Shown here piece after piece: positions 1-7,389 of a DNA stretch of 12,661 nt. Below the pieces are notes generated by a model. That model worked only from the letters and a program-made list of their open reading frames with translations. It did no database searches and had not been told where the DNA came from. Source of the stretch: Clostridia bacterium (GTDB taxonomy: Bacteria > Bacillota_A > Clostridia > Oscillospirales > CAG-272); assembly GCA_017472105.1 (NCBI GenBank), contig JAFUQY010000033.1, positions 1 to 12,661 of the forward strand, in the 5' to 3' direction. The translations under genes and the position numbers were made by a program. The first letter of the stretch is position 1, and each line of letters begins with the position of its first letter.

Positions 1-1
1 G

Positions 2-57
2 ATTTGCGAGTTATACCCAAAGAAAACTTGCTGCCGCAGGTAAAAATTGTACCGGAT
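2..57. repeat. Possible dispersed intergenic repeat, copy A (upstream of rimP promoter)
   Basis: The stretch starting ATTTGCGAGTTATACCC resembles a second stretch at 827-880, which starts ATTTGCGATTATATCC. By hand alignment about 24 of the first 31 positions agree with one single-base gap, and similarity then decays. It lies just upstream of the rimP promoter and no gene is visible in it. It may be a repeat family or a diverged duplication of promoter-proximal DNA; the similarity is short enough that chance cannot be excluded. Confidence 0.35.
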
Positions 58-72
58 CACAGCAATATTGTA

Positions 73-101
73 TTGCAATCCGAGGAAAACTGTGGTATAA
101 T
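73..101 (+). promoter_or_regulatory. Sigma-A type promoter for the rimP-nusA-infB operon
   Basis: The -35 box TTGCAA (73-78, 4 of 6 consensus) and a perfect -10 box TATAAT (96-101) are separated by 17 bases. TGG directly before the -10 box gives an extended -10. Transcription would begin near 108, leaving a leader of about 70 bases before rimP. No other good promoter was found between here and infB. Confidence 0.8.
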
Positions 102-128
102 ATACGTACAGTAAGTTAACAGAGTATG

Positions 129-157
129 GAGAGTGGGCAGAGAACAGGTCCACTCTC
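129..157 (+). promoter_or_regulatory. Leader hairpin upstream of rimP
   Basis: GAGAGTGG (129-136) and CCACTCTC (150-157) form a perfect 8-bp stem with a 13-base loop, and a G-U pair could extend it. It lies in the presumed 5' UTR, 10 bases before the rimP Shine-Dalgarno (AAAGGA, 168-173). Only a short, interrupted T run follows (TTGTTTATG), so it is not a convincing intrinsic terminator by itself. From memory, GAGTGGG/CCCACTC hairpins precede rimP in other Firmicutes; this could not be checked here. A role in attenuation, mRNA stability or protein binding is inferred from position only. Confidence 0.6.
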
Positions 158-179
158 TTGTTTATGTAAAGGAATTTGA

Positions 180-650
180 ATGAAACAGAAAAAGAACATT
201 GCCGAAACCGTGCGGGATCTGGCGCAGCCGCTCGCAGATGAATTCGGCTACTTCCTCTGGGACGTTGAATACGTCCGTGAGGGCGCGGATATGATCCTCC
301 GCATCACGATCGACAGCGACTCCGAAACGGGCATCACCATCGAGGACTGCGAAAAGATGCACCGCGCGATCGACCCCATCCTCGATGAAGCGGATCCGAT
401 CGAAGAAGCGTACCTGCTTGCGGTCTCCTCTCCCGGGGTTGAACGTACCCTGACCAGACCGGAGCACTTCGAAATCTGCGCGGGCGAAGAGGTCAGCGTA
501 AAGCTGTTCGCGGCAGTTGACGGCACCAAGACCTTCCGCGGCACCCTTGTGGGACTGGAAAACGACGAAGTTGTCATCACCGTCGGCGAAGAAGAAAAGC
601 GCTTTGCAAGAAAAGCAGTCGCAAAATGCGAGACTGTGTTTGAGTGGTAA
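180..650 (+). CDS. rimP: Ribosome maturation factor RimP
   Basis: RimP (formerly YlxS/YhbC, DUF150) helps the small ribosomal subunit mature in the cytoplasm. The 156-residue product is of normal family length. The N-terminal domain (about 1-82) shows the family pattern DVEYVREG (28-35), GITIEDCE (51-58) and DPI (72-74). The conserved linker SSPGVERTL (83-91) leads into the C-terminal SH3-like domain (about 95-156). The ATG at 180 is chosen because AAAGGA lies 6 bases upstream and the protein begins where family members do. It is the first gene of the nusA-infB operon. What is odd is the 422-base gap to nusA; in most relatives this spacing is far shorter. Identification is secure. Confidence 0.96.
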   Translation: MKQKKNIAETVRDLAQPLADEFGYFLWDVEYVREGADMILRITIDSDSETGITIEDCEKMHRAIDPILDEADPIEEAYLLAVSSPGVERTLTRPEHFEICAGEEVSVKLFAAVDGTKTFRGTLVGLENDEVVITVGEEEKRFARKAVAKCETVFEW

Positions 651-663
651 AAGCGCGGGGCGC

Positions 664-691
664 AGTGAAGAGAGAAGAGTGAAGAGTGAAG
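664..691. repeat. Tandem 7-base repeat (AGTGAAG, four units)
   Basis: Four head-to-tail 7-base units lie 13 bases after the rimP stop: AGTGAAG, AGAGAAG, AGTGAAG, AGTGAAG. The second unit differs at one base. The run is purine-only on the plus strand apart from its T residues, and a partial unit (AGAAAC) follows. It may mark the edge of a dispersed intergenic repeat or be a slippage-prone microsatellite. Confidence 0.75.
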
Positions 692-826
692 AGAAACAAT
701 TAAAGTAACAGGATTGTGCAATCTCTCCACGGCTGCGGCGAATAGGGTCTCGGTGGTCCCTATGAGCCCCAGAACGATTTTCTGATAATTTGGACAGCAC
801 CAGCCGGTATCGCACCCTAATGTAAA

Positions 827-880
827 ATTTGCGATTATATCCGTAGAAAGCTGTCAGACCTTTAAAACTGCACACCGTCA
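827..880. repeat. Possible dispersed intergenic repeat, copy B (upstream of nusA)
   Basis: This is the second member of the pair described for 2-57. Beyond the best-matching 30 bases, weaker similarity may continue: AATCC at 885-889 and ACGTAC at 914-919 have counterparts at 78-82 and 104-109. The -35 and -10 boxes of the rimP promoter are not preserved here. Confidence 0.35.
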
Positions 881-957
881 AAAGAATCCCCTGAAGCTGA
901 CTGAATCATATCAACGTACGTTCCGTCAGCGCACTGTACCTCGTTCGTATAAAAGTT

Positions 958-974
958 CGGTTACAAAGTAACCG
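958..974 (+). promoter_or_regulatory. Perfect short hairpin upstream of nusA
   Basis: CGGTTAC (958-964) and GTAACCG (968-974) form a 7-bp stem around a 3-base AAA loop, with possible G-U extension at both feet. A T5 tract (983-987) starts 8 bases further on, itself inside GCTTT/AAAGC (981-985 with 990-994). The gap between stem and T tract makes it a poor intrinsic terminator. A structured nusA leader is possible. Confidence 0.45.
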
Positions 975-1037
975 GGCGCAGCTTTTTCAAAAGCGACCCG
1001 TACCTCCTGATATAGAAAAACAACAAACTCACATACA

Positions 1038-1053
1038 GCGGGACAAATCCCGC
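1038..1053 (+). promoter_or_regulatory. Small hairpin abutting the nusA ribosome binding site
   Basis: GCGGGA (1038-1043) and TCCCGC (1048-1053) form a 6-bp stem with a CAAA loop. It ends directly before the AGAAAGG Shine-Dalgarno (1054-1060), which is 12 bases from the nusA ATG. The position could influence ribosome loading, but the hairpin does not cover the Shine-Dalgarno. Confidence 0.45.
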
Positions 1054-1072
1054 AGAAAGGCATGGAATTGAC

Positions 1073-2104
1073 ATGAACGCAGAGCTTTTTGAAGCATTGG
1101 AACTGCTTGAAAAGGACAAAGGTATTCCGGTTGACACCATGATTGAGAAGCTCGAGGCAGCACTGATCTCGGCATTCAAGAAGGAATACGGCAGCACTGC
1201 TGTAAGAGTTGAGATCAACAAGGCAAAGAAGGATCTCAAGGTATATCGTCAGCGCACCGTTGTGGAAGAAGTAAAGGATCCGAAGGCAGAGATTTCCTAT
1301 GAAGACGCACAGCTCATCAGCAGACGCTACGAGCTCGGCACCATTGTGGAAGACGAAATCAAGACCAAGACCTTCGGCAGAATCTCCGCACAGGCCGCAA
1401 AGCAGGTCATCGTGCAGGGCATCCGCGAAGCTGAAAAGAACAACAGCCTCCGCGACTACGACAAGAAGCGCGAAGAAGTCATCACCGCTATGGTTACCAA
1501 GCGCGACGACAACACCGGCGATGTATGGGTGGATACCGGCACAAGCGAAGTTCTCCTTCCCGCAAAGGAACAGATTCCCGGCGAAGAAATCCTCGTCGGC
1601 GAGAGAATCCGCGTGTTCGTCACCGAAGTCAACCACGACTCCGAAGAAGGACCCCTCGTTACCATCTCCAGAATCAGCCCCAACATGGTCAAGCGCATGT
1701 TTGAAATCGATATCCCCGAAATCGGCGACGGTATCGTGCTCGTCAAGGGCGTTGCAAGAGAAGCCGGCTCCAGAACCAAGATCGCAGTCTTCTCGCGTGA
1801 TCCCGAAGTTGACGCTGTCGGTGCCTGCATCGGTAACCGCGGTGCGAGAATCAACAACATCGTGGATGAGCTCAAGGGCGAAAAGATCGACGTTATCCAG
1901 TATTCCGAAAAGACCGAGGAATTCATCGCAGCTGCACTTTCTCCCGCAGAAGCAAAGAGCGTTGAATTCGACGGCGAACGCAGCGCAACCGTTCATGTAA
2001 ACGGCGATCAGCTCTCCCTCGCCATCGGTAAGGAAGGTCAGAACGTTCGCCTTGCCGCAAAGCTCACCGGCTGCAAGATCGACATCAAGGGCATCAAGCT
2101 CTGA
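1073..2104 (+). CDS. nusA: Transcription termination/antitermination factor NusA
   Basis: NusA binds RNA polymerase and nascent RNA and modulates pausing, termination and antitermination. The 343-residue product starts MNAELFEALELLEKDKGIP, the usual NusA opening, which supports the ATG at 1073. The N-terminal polymerase-binding domain spans about 1-125 and the S1 domain about 134-200. KH1 carries IGNRG (253-257) in GACIGNRGARI, and KH2 carries IGKEGQNVRLAAKLTG (318-333). It ends ten residues after KH2, so it is somewhat shorter than Bacillus subtilis NusA (371) and has no C-terminal acidic repeats as in E. coli, which is normal for Firmicutes. ylxR follows after 20 bases, indicating cotranscription. 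Confidence 0.97.
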   Translation: MNAELFEALELLEKDKGIPVDTMIEKLEAALISAFKKEYGSTAVRVEINKAKKDLKVYRQRTVVEEVKDPKAEISYEDAQLISRRYELGTIVEDEIKTKTFGRISAQAAKQVIVQGIREAEKNNSLRDYDKKREEVITAMVTKRDDNTGDVWVDTGTSEVLLPAKEQIPGEEILVGERIRVFVTEVNHDSEEGPLVTISRISPNMVKRMFEIDIPEIGDGIVLVKGVAREAGSRTKIAVFSRDPEVDAVGACIGNRGARINNIVDELKGEKIDVIQYSEKTEEFIAAALSPAEAKSVEFDGERSATVHVNGDQLSLAIGKEGQNVRLAAKLTGCKIDIKGIKL

Positions 2105-2124
2105 TGAAGGATCGGAGGTAAGCT

Positions 2125-2433
2125 GTGGCGGAAACCAAACCGAAACAGAATCAGCCCAAGCGGAAAATTCCCGAACGGAGATGCGTCGGATGCGTCGGTA
2201 CCTTCCCCAAGAAGGATCTCATCCGCGTCGTACGCTCGCCCGAAGGGGAAATTTCCATCGACTTCACCGGAAAGAAATCCGGACGGGGCGCGTACCTGTG
2301 CAAGAGCGAAGCATGCTTCAAAAAGGCGAGAAAATCCGGCATCCTGCACCGTTCCCTCGAGTGTGAAATTTCCGAGGAAATCTACGCGGAGCTGGAAAAG
2401 GAAATCCGGCTCGCCGAAGAGGAAACAGATTAA
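2125..2433 (+). CDS. ylxR: YlxR/RnpM family RNA-binding protein (DUF448)
   Basis: This is a small (102 residues) conserved protein of the nusA operon. It has RRCVGC (18-23), the DLIR core (31-34) and the signature GKKSGRGAYLC (49-59), with a further Cys at 64, all hallmarks of the YlxR/DUF448 family. The family has been described in Firmicutes as an RNase P modulator (RnpM) that binds the RNase P RNA; a role in gene regulation has also been reported. The GTG start at 2125 is preferred: CGGAGG (2113-2118) sits 6 bases upstream, and no in-frame ATG precedes the conserved core. It lies 20 bases after nusA and 63 bases before ylxQ, so it is clearly within the operon. The basic N-terminal tail (about 1-17) fits nucleic-acid binding. 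Confidence 0.93.
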   Translation: MAETKPKQNQPKRKIPERRCVGCVGTFPKKDLIRVVRSPEGEISIDFTGKKSGRGAYLCKSEACFKKARKSGILHRSLECEISEEIYAELEKEIRLAEEETD

Positions 2434-2496
2434 CCGCATATTGATAAGAAGAAGCGAATACACTGAAACGATGCAGACCGACGGAGGAAGAAGGAT

Positions 2497-2829
2497 ATGG
2501 AAGAAAGACTGATCGGGCTGTGCATGGCGGCGGGCGGCGTCACTACCGGATTTGATTCCGTGATGGCGGAAATCCGCGGCGGCCGTGCAAAGTTCCTTCT
2601 GATCGCGTCGGACGCGTCGGACAGAACGAAAAAACAGCTGACTGACAAATGCACATATTATCACACAAAATACCGGATCGGCCCCTGGGACAGCGTCGCG
2701 CTTGCACACATGCTCGGCAAAAGAGCGTCATGCATGGCGGCGGCGTTTACCGGACGGGGACCGTGGGAAGGCGTTTGGCAGAAAATCGGCTGTGAGGAAA
2801 ACAGCTGCGAAGAGAGAAAGGATGATTGA
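2497..2829 (+). CDS. ylxQ: YlxQ-like L7Ae/L30e family RNA-binding protein
   Basis: The 110-residue protein sits in the usual ylxQ position between ylxR and infB. It follows the L7Ae/L30e/Gadd45 fold pattern: [14 protein letters not shown] (5-18), a conserved helix, the strand [11 protein letters not shown] (31-41), TDKC, and a C-terminal AAAFTGRG strand. L7Ae relatives bind kink-turn RNA; the exact target of YlxQ proteins is not settled. The ATG at 2497 has GGAGG (2483-2487) 9 bases upstream. Its stop codon lies two bases before the preferred infB ATG (2832), pointing to translational coupling. Similarity to better-studied YlxQ proteins is modest in the second half, so the assignment rests on fold pattern plus position. 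Confidence 0.88.
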   Translation: MEERLIGLCMAAGGVTTGFDSVMAEIRGGRAKFLLIASDASDRTKKQLTDKCTYYHTKYRIGPWDSVALAHMLGKRASCMAAAFTGRGPWEGVWQKIGCEENSCEERKDD

Positions 2830-2831
2830 GA

Positions 2832-5810
2832 ATGGCAACGAAACCGAATTCGATGTTCCGGATCAGCCAGCTTGCGAAGGATCTGGGGGTTAAGCCGAAG
2901 GATCTGATGACAAAGCTCGAGGGAATCGGCATCAGCGTGAAAAGCACTTCCGCAACCCTTGAGGAAGGGGACGTAAACGCCCTGTTCGCAAGCATGACGG
3001 ATGACGCGCGGATCCATGACCTGGACGGTTATCTGCACGGAAAGACATCCATCACGCTGCCGGAATCTCCTGAAGAAAAAGCAAAGCGTGAAGCGGCAGA
3101 AAAAGCAGAAGCTGACCGCATCCGTGCTGAAGAAGAAAAGAAGAAAGCAGAAGAAGAGGCTCGCCGCAAGGCTGAAGAAGAAGCCCGTCGCCGCGCAGAA
3201 GAAGAGGAAGCCAGAAGAAAGGCTGAGGAAGAAGCTAAGCGTAAGGCGGAAGAAGAAGCAAGAAAGAAAGCAGAAGAAGAGGCACGGCGTAAAGCGGAAG
3301 AAGAAGCAAGAATCCGTGCCGAGGAAGAAGCCCGCAAAAAGGCGGAAGAAGAACGAATCAAAGCCGAGGAGGAAGCGCGTTTGAAAGCAGAAGCAGAAGC
3401 TCGTGCAAAGGCAGAAGCAGCCGAAAAGGAAAAGTCCAACGAAAGAACTCAGCGTCCCCAGAACAATACCCAGAGAGACGGCATGAGAAATGACAGCCGG
3501 AACAACAACCAGACCCGTCCCGCAAATGCGCAGTCCCGGGATAACCGCGATTACACAAACCGCAGCAGCAATACCGCAGGCACCAGACCCGCCGGCGAAC
3601 GTACCTACAACAATGACAGAAACGGCGACAGACCTGCTTACGGCGACAGACAGCAGGGCGGCTATAACCAGAACCGTTCCCAGCAGGGTCAGGGTCGTCC
3701 GTACGGTCAGAACAACGGTCAGCAGAGACCCCAGCGCGACTCCGCTCCCCGTGACAAGGATTCCGGCAGTGACCGCGCACCCATCGCTCCGCAGCCCAAG
3801 CCGAAGATTGAGCAGGGCGTAGAACGCAAGCGTACCGGTCAGACCCGCGTTGTCGATACCAGAACCACCTCCGTTGACCTTTCCAAGTACGACGAACGTC
3901 TGGAAAGCTTCTCTCCCGAAGTGGATGACTCCAAGTCCAACAAGCAGAAGCTCAAGAAGCAGAACCAGAGAGGCGACAACCGCGGTACCGGCAGAAAGAA
4001 CGACAAAGAACGCTTCGCCATGGACAAGATGCAGAAGGCAAATCAGGAAAAGGCGAAGAAGCAGCCCCTCAAGGTCACCATTCCCGATGAAATCTCCGTC
4101 GGCGAGCTGGCTCAGAGACTCAAGATCACCGCTGCGGAATGCGTCAAGAAGCTGATGCTCATGGGCATGATGGCTACCGTCAACCAGATCATCGACTTCG
4201 ATACCGCATACCTCATCGCTGACGAACTGGGCGCGGAAGTGACCCGTGAAGTGACCGTCACCATCGAAGACAAACTCTTCAACGAAGAACCCGATACCGA
4301 AGAAAACCTCGAAATCCGTGCGCCCATCGTCTGCGTTATGGGTCACGTTGACCACGGTAAGACCTCCATCCTCGACGCGATCCGCCACACCAATGTCACC
4401 AGCGGTGAAGCCGGCGGTATTACCCAGCACATCGGTGCGTACCGTGTTCAGATCGACGGCAGAGATATCACCTTCCTCGATACCCCCGGTCATGAAGCGT
4501 TTACCGCAATGAGAGCCCGCGGTGCACAGTGTACCGACATCGCCATCCTCGTTGTAGCAGGTGACGACGGCATCATGCCCCAGACCGTGGAAGCAATCAA
4601 CCACGCAAAGGCGGCAGGCGTTGATATCATCGTAGCCATCAACAAGATGGATAAGCCCACCGCAAATGCCGACGCGGTTATGACCGAGCTGACCAAGTAC
4701 GAACTCGTTCCCGAAGAATGGGGCGGCGACGTTATGTGCGTACCCGTATCCGCTCATACCAGAATGGGTATCACTGACCTTCTCGAAGACGTCCTCCTCA
4801 TCGCTGACGTCAAGGAATACAAGGCAAATCCCCACAAGAGAGCGAAGGGTGTCATCATCGAAGCGAAGCTCGACAAGGGCCGCGGTCCCGTTGCAACCGT
4901 TCTCGTTCAGGACGGTACCCTCAAGGCGGGCGACATCGTAATCGCCGGTACTTCCGTAGGCCGTGTACGTGCCATGACCAACGACAGAGGTCAGCAGCTT
5001 GAAGAAGCAGGTCCCTCCGTACCGGTCGAAATCATCGGTCTGTCCGAGGTTCCGCTCGCAGGCGACGAATTCAACGCAGTCGAAGACGAACGCATGGCAC
5101 GCGAACTCGCAGATCAGCGTAAGGAAAAGGCGAAGGAAGAGCAGTTCAAGCTCAATGCCAAGGTTTCCCTCGACGACCTGTTCAGCCAGATCGCTGCCGG
5201 TGTCAAGGAACTCAACGTCATCGTCAAGGCGGACGTGGGCGGTTCTGCGGAAGCAGTCAAGGCATCCCTCGAAAAGATTTCCACCGAAGAAGTACGTGTA
5301 CGCGTCATTCACTCCGCAGTCGGCGGCATCACCGAATCCGACGTAATGTTCGCGGCTGCATCCAACGCCATCATCGTCGGCTTCAACGTTCGTCCCGACA
5401 AGGGCGCGATCGACTCCTCCGAACGTCAGGGCGTTGATATCCGTACCTACCGCATCATCTACGAATGCATCGAAGAAATCACTGCCGCAATGAAGGGTAT
5501 GCTCGCTCCCACCTACAAGGAAACCCTGCTTGGTCACATCGAAGTCCGCCAGACCATCAAGGTTCCCGGCGTCGGCATCATTGCAGGTTCCTATGTACAG
5601 GACGGTAAGGTTACCCGTCAGAGCCAGATCCGTATCGTCCGTGACGGTATCGTCATCATGGAAGACAAGATTTCCTCCCTGCGCCGCTTCAAGGACGACG
5701 TACGCGAAGTTGCCACCGGCTACGAATGCGGTATTGGACTTGACAAGTGCATGGATATCCAGGTCGGCGACATTCTCGAAGCCTATATCATGGAAGAAGT
5801 TGCAAGATAA
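2832..5810 (+). CDS. infB: Translation initiation factor IF-2
   Basis: IF-2 is the GTPase that brings initiator tRNA to the ribosome and promotes subunit joining. The product is 992 residues, longer than B. subtilis IF-2 (716). It has an IF2_N domain (about 8-50); a [18 protein letters not shown] charged helix (about 77-203); a disordered Asn/Arg/Gln/Gly/Asp-rich segment (about 204-315); and a second IF2_N (about 420-470). The G domain has G1 GHVDHGKT (504-511), G3 DTPGHE (550-555), G4 NKMD (604-607) and G5 SAH (640-642), and the C-terminal beta-barrel and initiator-tRNA-binding domains follow. The ATG at 2832 is preferred over a TTG at 2826, because AAAGGA (2817-2822) is 9 bases from the ATG but only 3 from the TTG. 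It is the last gene of this operon. Confidence 0.97.
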   Translation: MATKPNSMFRISQLAKDLGVKPKDLMTKLEGIGISVKSTSATLEEGDVNALFASMTDDARIHDLDGYLHGKTSITLPESPEEKAKREAAEKAEADRIRAEEEKKKAEEEARRKAEEEARRRAEEEEARRKAEEEAKRKAEEEARKKAEEEARRKAEEEARIRAEEEARKKAEEERIKAEEEARLKAEAEARAKAEAAEKEKSNERTQRPQNNTQRDGMRNDSRNNNQTRPANAQSRDNRDYTNRSSNTAGTRPAGERTYNNDRNGDRPAYGDRQQGGYNQNRSQQGQGRPYGQNNGQQRPQRDSAPRDKDSGSDRAPIAPQPKPKIEQGVERKRTGQTRVVDTRTTSVDLSKYDERLESFSPEVDDSKSNKQKLKKQNQRGDNRGTGRKNDKERFAMDKMQKANQEKAKKQPLKVTIPDEISVGELAQRLKITAAECVKKLMLMGMMATVNQIIDFDTAYLIADELGAEVTREVTVTIEDKLFNEEPDTEENLEIRAPIVCVMGHVDHGKTSILDAIRHTNVTSGEAGGITQHIGAYRVQIDGRDITFLDTPGHEAFTAMRARGAQCTDIAILVVAGDDGIMPQTVEAINHAKAAGVDIIVAINKMDKPTANADAVMTELTKYELVPEEWGGDVMCVPVSAHTRMGITDLLEDVLLIADVKEYKANPHKRAKGVIIEAKLDKGRGPVATVLVQDGTLKAGDIVIAGTSVGRVRAMTNDRGQQLEEAGPSVPVEIIGLSEVPLAGDEFNAVEDERMARELADQRKEKAKEEQFKLNAKVSLDDLFSQIAAGVKELNVIVKADVGGSAEAVKASLEKISTEEVRVRVIHSAVGGITESDVMFAAASNAIIVGFNVRPDKGAIDSSERQGVDIRTYRIIYECIEEITAAMKGMLAPTYKETLLGHIEVRQTIKVPGVGIIAGSYVQDGKVTRQSQIRIVRDGIVIMEDKISSLRRFKDDVREVATGYECGIGLDKCMDIQVGDILEAYIMEEVAR

Positions 5811-5826
5811 ATCTGCATAAATGCAT

Positions 5827-5875
5827 AAACGGTTCAGACGCAGTCAACTCTGTATGGGGGCTGCGTTTTCCGTTT
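5827..5875 (+). terminator. Weak terminator-like structure after infB
   Basis: ACGCAG (5838-5843) pairs with CTGCGT (5861-5866), followed by TTT, CC and GTTT. An outer pair AAACGG (5827-5832) with CCGTTT (5870-5875) could close a larger structure. The loop is long (17 bases) and the T tract is interrupted, so efficiency is doubtful, but it is the only candidate between infB and the next promoter. Confidence 0.4.
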
Positions 5876-5944
5876 CTGTCAGTATAAACAAAAATCCAGC
5901 CCATCCATACCCGCAAATTCCCTGTATAAAATTCATTAAATCAC

Positions 5945-5973
5945 TTGAAAAAATACACCGTATGCAGTATAAT
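5945..5973 (+). promoter_or_regulatory. Sigma-A promoter for the CofE-like gene
   Basis: TTGAAA (5945-5950, 5 of 6 consensus) and TATAAT (5968-5973, perfect) are 17 bases apart. The predicted start near 5980 leaves a 5' UTR of about 44 bases with GAAAGGA (6008-6014) before the ATG. This separates the CofE-like gene from the infB operon. Confidence 0.85.
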
Positions 5974-6023
5974 ATACCGTGTAAAGTTATTTTCACAAAC
6001 CCAATCCGAAAGGACTTGATTCT

Positions 6024-7226
6024 ATGAATACAAACGAACGCAGAGTCGGTACCGTATCCCGCGGTATCCGTTGCCCGATCATCCGCGAAGGGGACGATCT
6101 CGCTGAAATCGTAAGCCGCAGTGTGCTGGAAGCCGCTGAAATCGAAGGCTTTCCTCTTCACGACCGTGACGTAATCTCCATGACGGAGTCCATCGTCGCA
6201 AGAGCACAGGGTAACTACTGCTCCGTAGACGATATCGCCGCTGACGTAAAGGCAAAGCTGGGCGGTGAAACCATCGGCGTAATTTTCCCCATTCTCTCCC
6301 GCAACCGTTTCGCAATCTGCCTCCGCGGTATTGCAAAGGGCGCGAAGAAGGTCGTTCTCATGCTCAGCTATCCCTCCGATGAAGTGGGCAACGAACTGGT
6401 TTCCCTCGACAAGCTGGACGAAGCGGGCATTGATCCTTACGCAGATGTGCTCACGCTCGAAAAGTACCGCGAACTCTTCGGCGAAAACAAGCATCCCTTC
6501 ACCGGCGTGGACTACGTTGACTATTACAGCGGTCTCGTACGTGAAATGGGCGCCGAAGTTGAAGTGATCTTCGCAAATCAGCCCAAAGCAATCCTGAATT
6601 ACACGGACTGCGTTCTCAACTGCGACATTCACAGCCGTGCGAGAACCAAGAGAATCCTGAGAGCTGCCGGCGCAAAGGTCGTTGTCGGTCTTGACGATAT
6701 CATGAACGCTCCCGTGAACGGCTCCGGATGCAACGAAAAGTACGGTCTGCTCGGCTCCAACAAGTCTACTGAAGACAAGGTCAAGCTGTTCCCGCGCGAA
6801 TGCAAGGATCTCGTTCTCGATATCCAGAAGCGCATTCTCGAAGCGACCGGCAAGCATGTTGAAGTCATGGTTTACGGCGACGGCGCATTCAAGGATCCTC
6901 AGGGCAAGATCTGGGAACTCGCTGACCCGGTTGTATCTCCCGCATTCACCGACGGTCTGATCGGTACGCCGAACGAACTGAAGCTGAAGTACCTCGCGGA
7001 CAACGATTACAAGGATCTCTCCGGTGACGCACTGAAGAAGGCGATTTCCGAAAGCATCAAGCAGAAGGACGGCAACCTCGTCGGCAGCATGGCATCCCAG
7101 GGTACCACGCCCCGTCAGCTCACCGACCTCATCGGCTCCCTGTGCGACCTGACCTCCGGCTCCGGCGACAAGGGTACTCCCGTTGTTCTGGTACAGGGCT
7201 ACTTCGATAACTATACAAATGACTGA
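6024..7226 (+). CDS. CofE-like protein (coenzyme F420-0:L-glutamate ligase family)
   Basis: The 400-residue protein carries the F420_ligase fold signature. It opens with RGIRCPIIREGDDL (13-26) and then has DRDVISMTESIVARAQG (47-63), matching the family pattern of a DGDVLVVAQKIVSKAEG-like strand and loop. Archaeal CofE is about 250 residues; this longer form of about 400 is, from memory, common in Clostridia and Bacteroidetes that are not known to make F420, and its substrate is unknown there. True CofE adds glutamates to F420-0 using GTP. No F420 biosynthesis gene (cofC, cofD, cofG, cofH) is in the window, so the reaction here is uncertain. The ATG at 6024 has GAAAGGA 9 bases upstream. It is monocistronic, with a strong promoter before it and a strong terminator after it. 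No signal peptide or membrane segment is visible, so it is likely cytoplasmic. Confidence 0.85.
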   Translation: MNTNERRVGTVSRGIRCPIIREGDDLAEIVSRSVLEAAEIEGFPLHDRDVISMTESIVARAQGNYCSVDDIAADVKAKLGGETIGVIFPILSRNRFAICLRGIAKGAKKVVLMLSYPSDEVGNELVSLDKLDEAGIDPYADVLTLEKYRELFGENKHPFTGVDYVDYYSGLVREMGAEVEVIFANQPKAILNYTDCVLNCDIHSRARTKRILRAAGAKVVVGLDDIMNAPVNGSGCNEKYGLLGSNKSTEDKVKLFPRECKDLVLDIQKRILEATGKHVEVMVYGDGAFKDPQGKIWELADPVVSPAFTDGLIGTPNELKLKYLADNDYKDLSGDALKKAISESIKQKDGNLVGSMASQGTTPRQLTDLIGSLCDLTSGSGDKGTPVVLVQGYFDNYTND

Positions 7227-7288
7227 GCGGGAATACTCCGAGGTTTGACCTGACGATGGAGTGGGAATAATTCTCCAAAGTTAAGAAC

Positions 7289-7325
7289 AAAAGAGCGTGA
7301 AGATGAAAGTCTCCGCGCTCTTTTT
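7289..7325 (+). terminator. Intrinsic terminator of the CofE-like gene
   Basis: AAAAGAGCG (7289-7297) and CGCTCTTTT (7316-7324) form a 9-bp stem, and a small inner AGA/TCT pairing is possible in the loop. A T5 tract (7321-7325) completes the structure. It lies 63 bases after the stop codon. Confidence 0.88.
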
Positions 7326-7341
7326 GCATCTTTTGAAACAG

Positions 7342-7375
7342 AAAAATCCCTCACCCGGGTTAGAGTGAGGGATTT
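7342..7375 (-). terminator. Intrinsic terminator of the minus-strand secreted-protein gene
   Basis: AAATCCCTCAC (7344-7354) and GTGAGGGATTT (7365-7375) form a perfect 11-bp stem with a 10-base loop. Read on the minus strand it ends in a T5 tract (complement of 7342-7346), 15 bases after the stop codon of the minus-strand gene. On the plus strand only three Ts follow, so it is mainly a minus-strand terminator that faces the plus-strand terminator at 7289-7325. Confidence 0.85.
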
Positions 7376-7389
7376 GATCTTGTCAGAAA

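Larger units (their letters stand above)
651..1072. other. Unusually long rimP-nusA intergenic gap with repeats and hairpins
   Basis: No credible gene lies in these 422 bases. Visible contents are a 7-base tandem repeat (664-691); a small inverted repeat GATTG-TG-CAATC (712-723); ATAGGG/CCCTAT (742-747 with 758-763); a stretch similar to the DNA upstream of the rimP promoter (827-880); and two hairpins (958-974, 1038-1053). I found no promoter with both boxes near consensus; TATAAA at 948-953 lacks a good -35. nusA may therefore depend on read-through from the rimP promoter. A long minus-strand open frame over 162-881 is judged non-coding because it overlaps rimP and has no ribosome binding site or recognisable family. 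Confidence 0.6.

Noticed and set aside
162..881. Long minus-strand open frame (239 codons) across rimP and the gap
   Set aside because: It overlaps the whole of rimP antisense, has no ribosome binding site or known family, and its second half is the mirror of RimP codons.
1062..1076. Four-codon ORF overlapping the nusA start by ATGA
   Set aside because: The Shine-Dalgarno is only one base from its ATG, so initiation there is unlikely.
2826..2831. TTG start for infB overlapping the ylxQ stop
   Set aside because: The Shine-Dalgarno is only 3 bases away; the ATG at 2832 has 9-base spacing and gives a normal IF-2 start.
3100..3440. DNA repeat array or CRISPR-like array in infB
   Set aside because: The periodicity comes from KAEEEAR-type heptad codons of a charged helix typical of IF-2; there are no direct repeats with unique spacers.
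2661..5537. Long minus-strand open frame (958 codons) opposite infB
   Set aside because: Shadow of the biased codon usage in infB; composition is Phe/Cys-rich nonsense over the coiled-coil region, while the plus strand encodes unmistakable IF-2.
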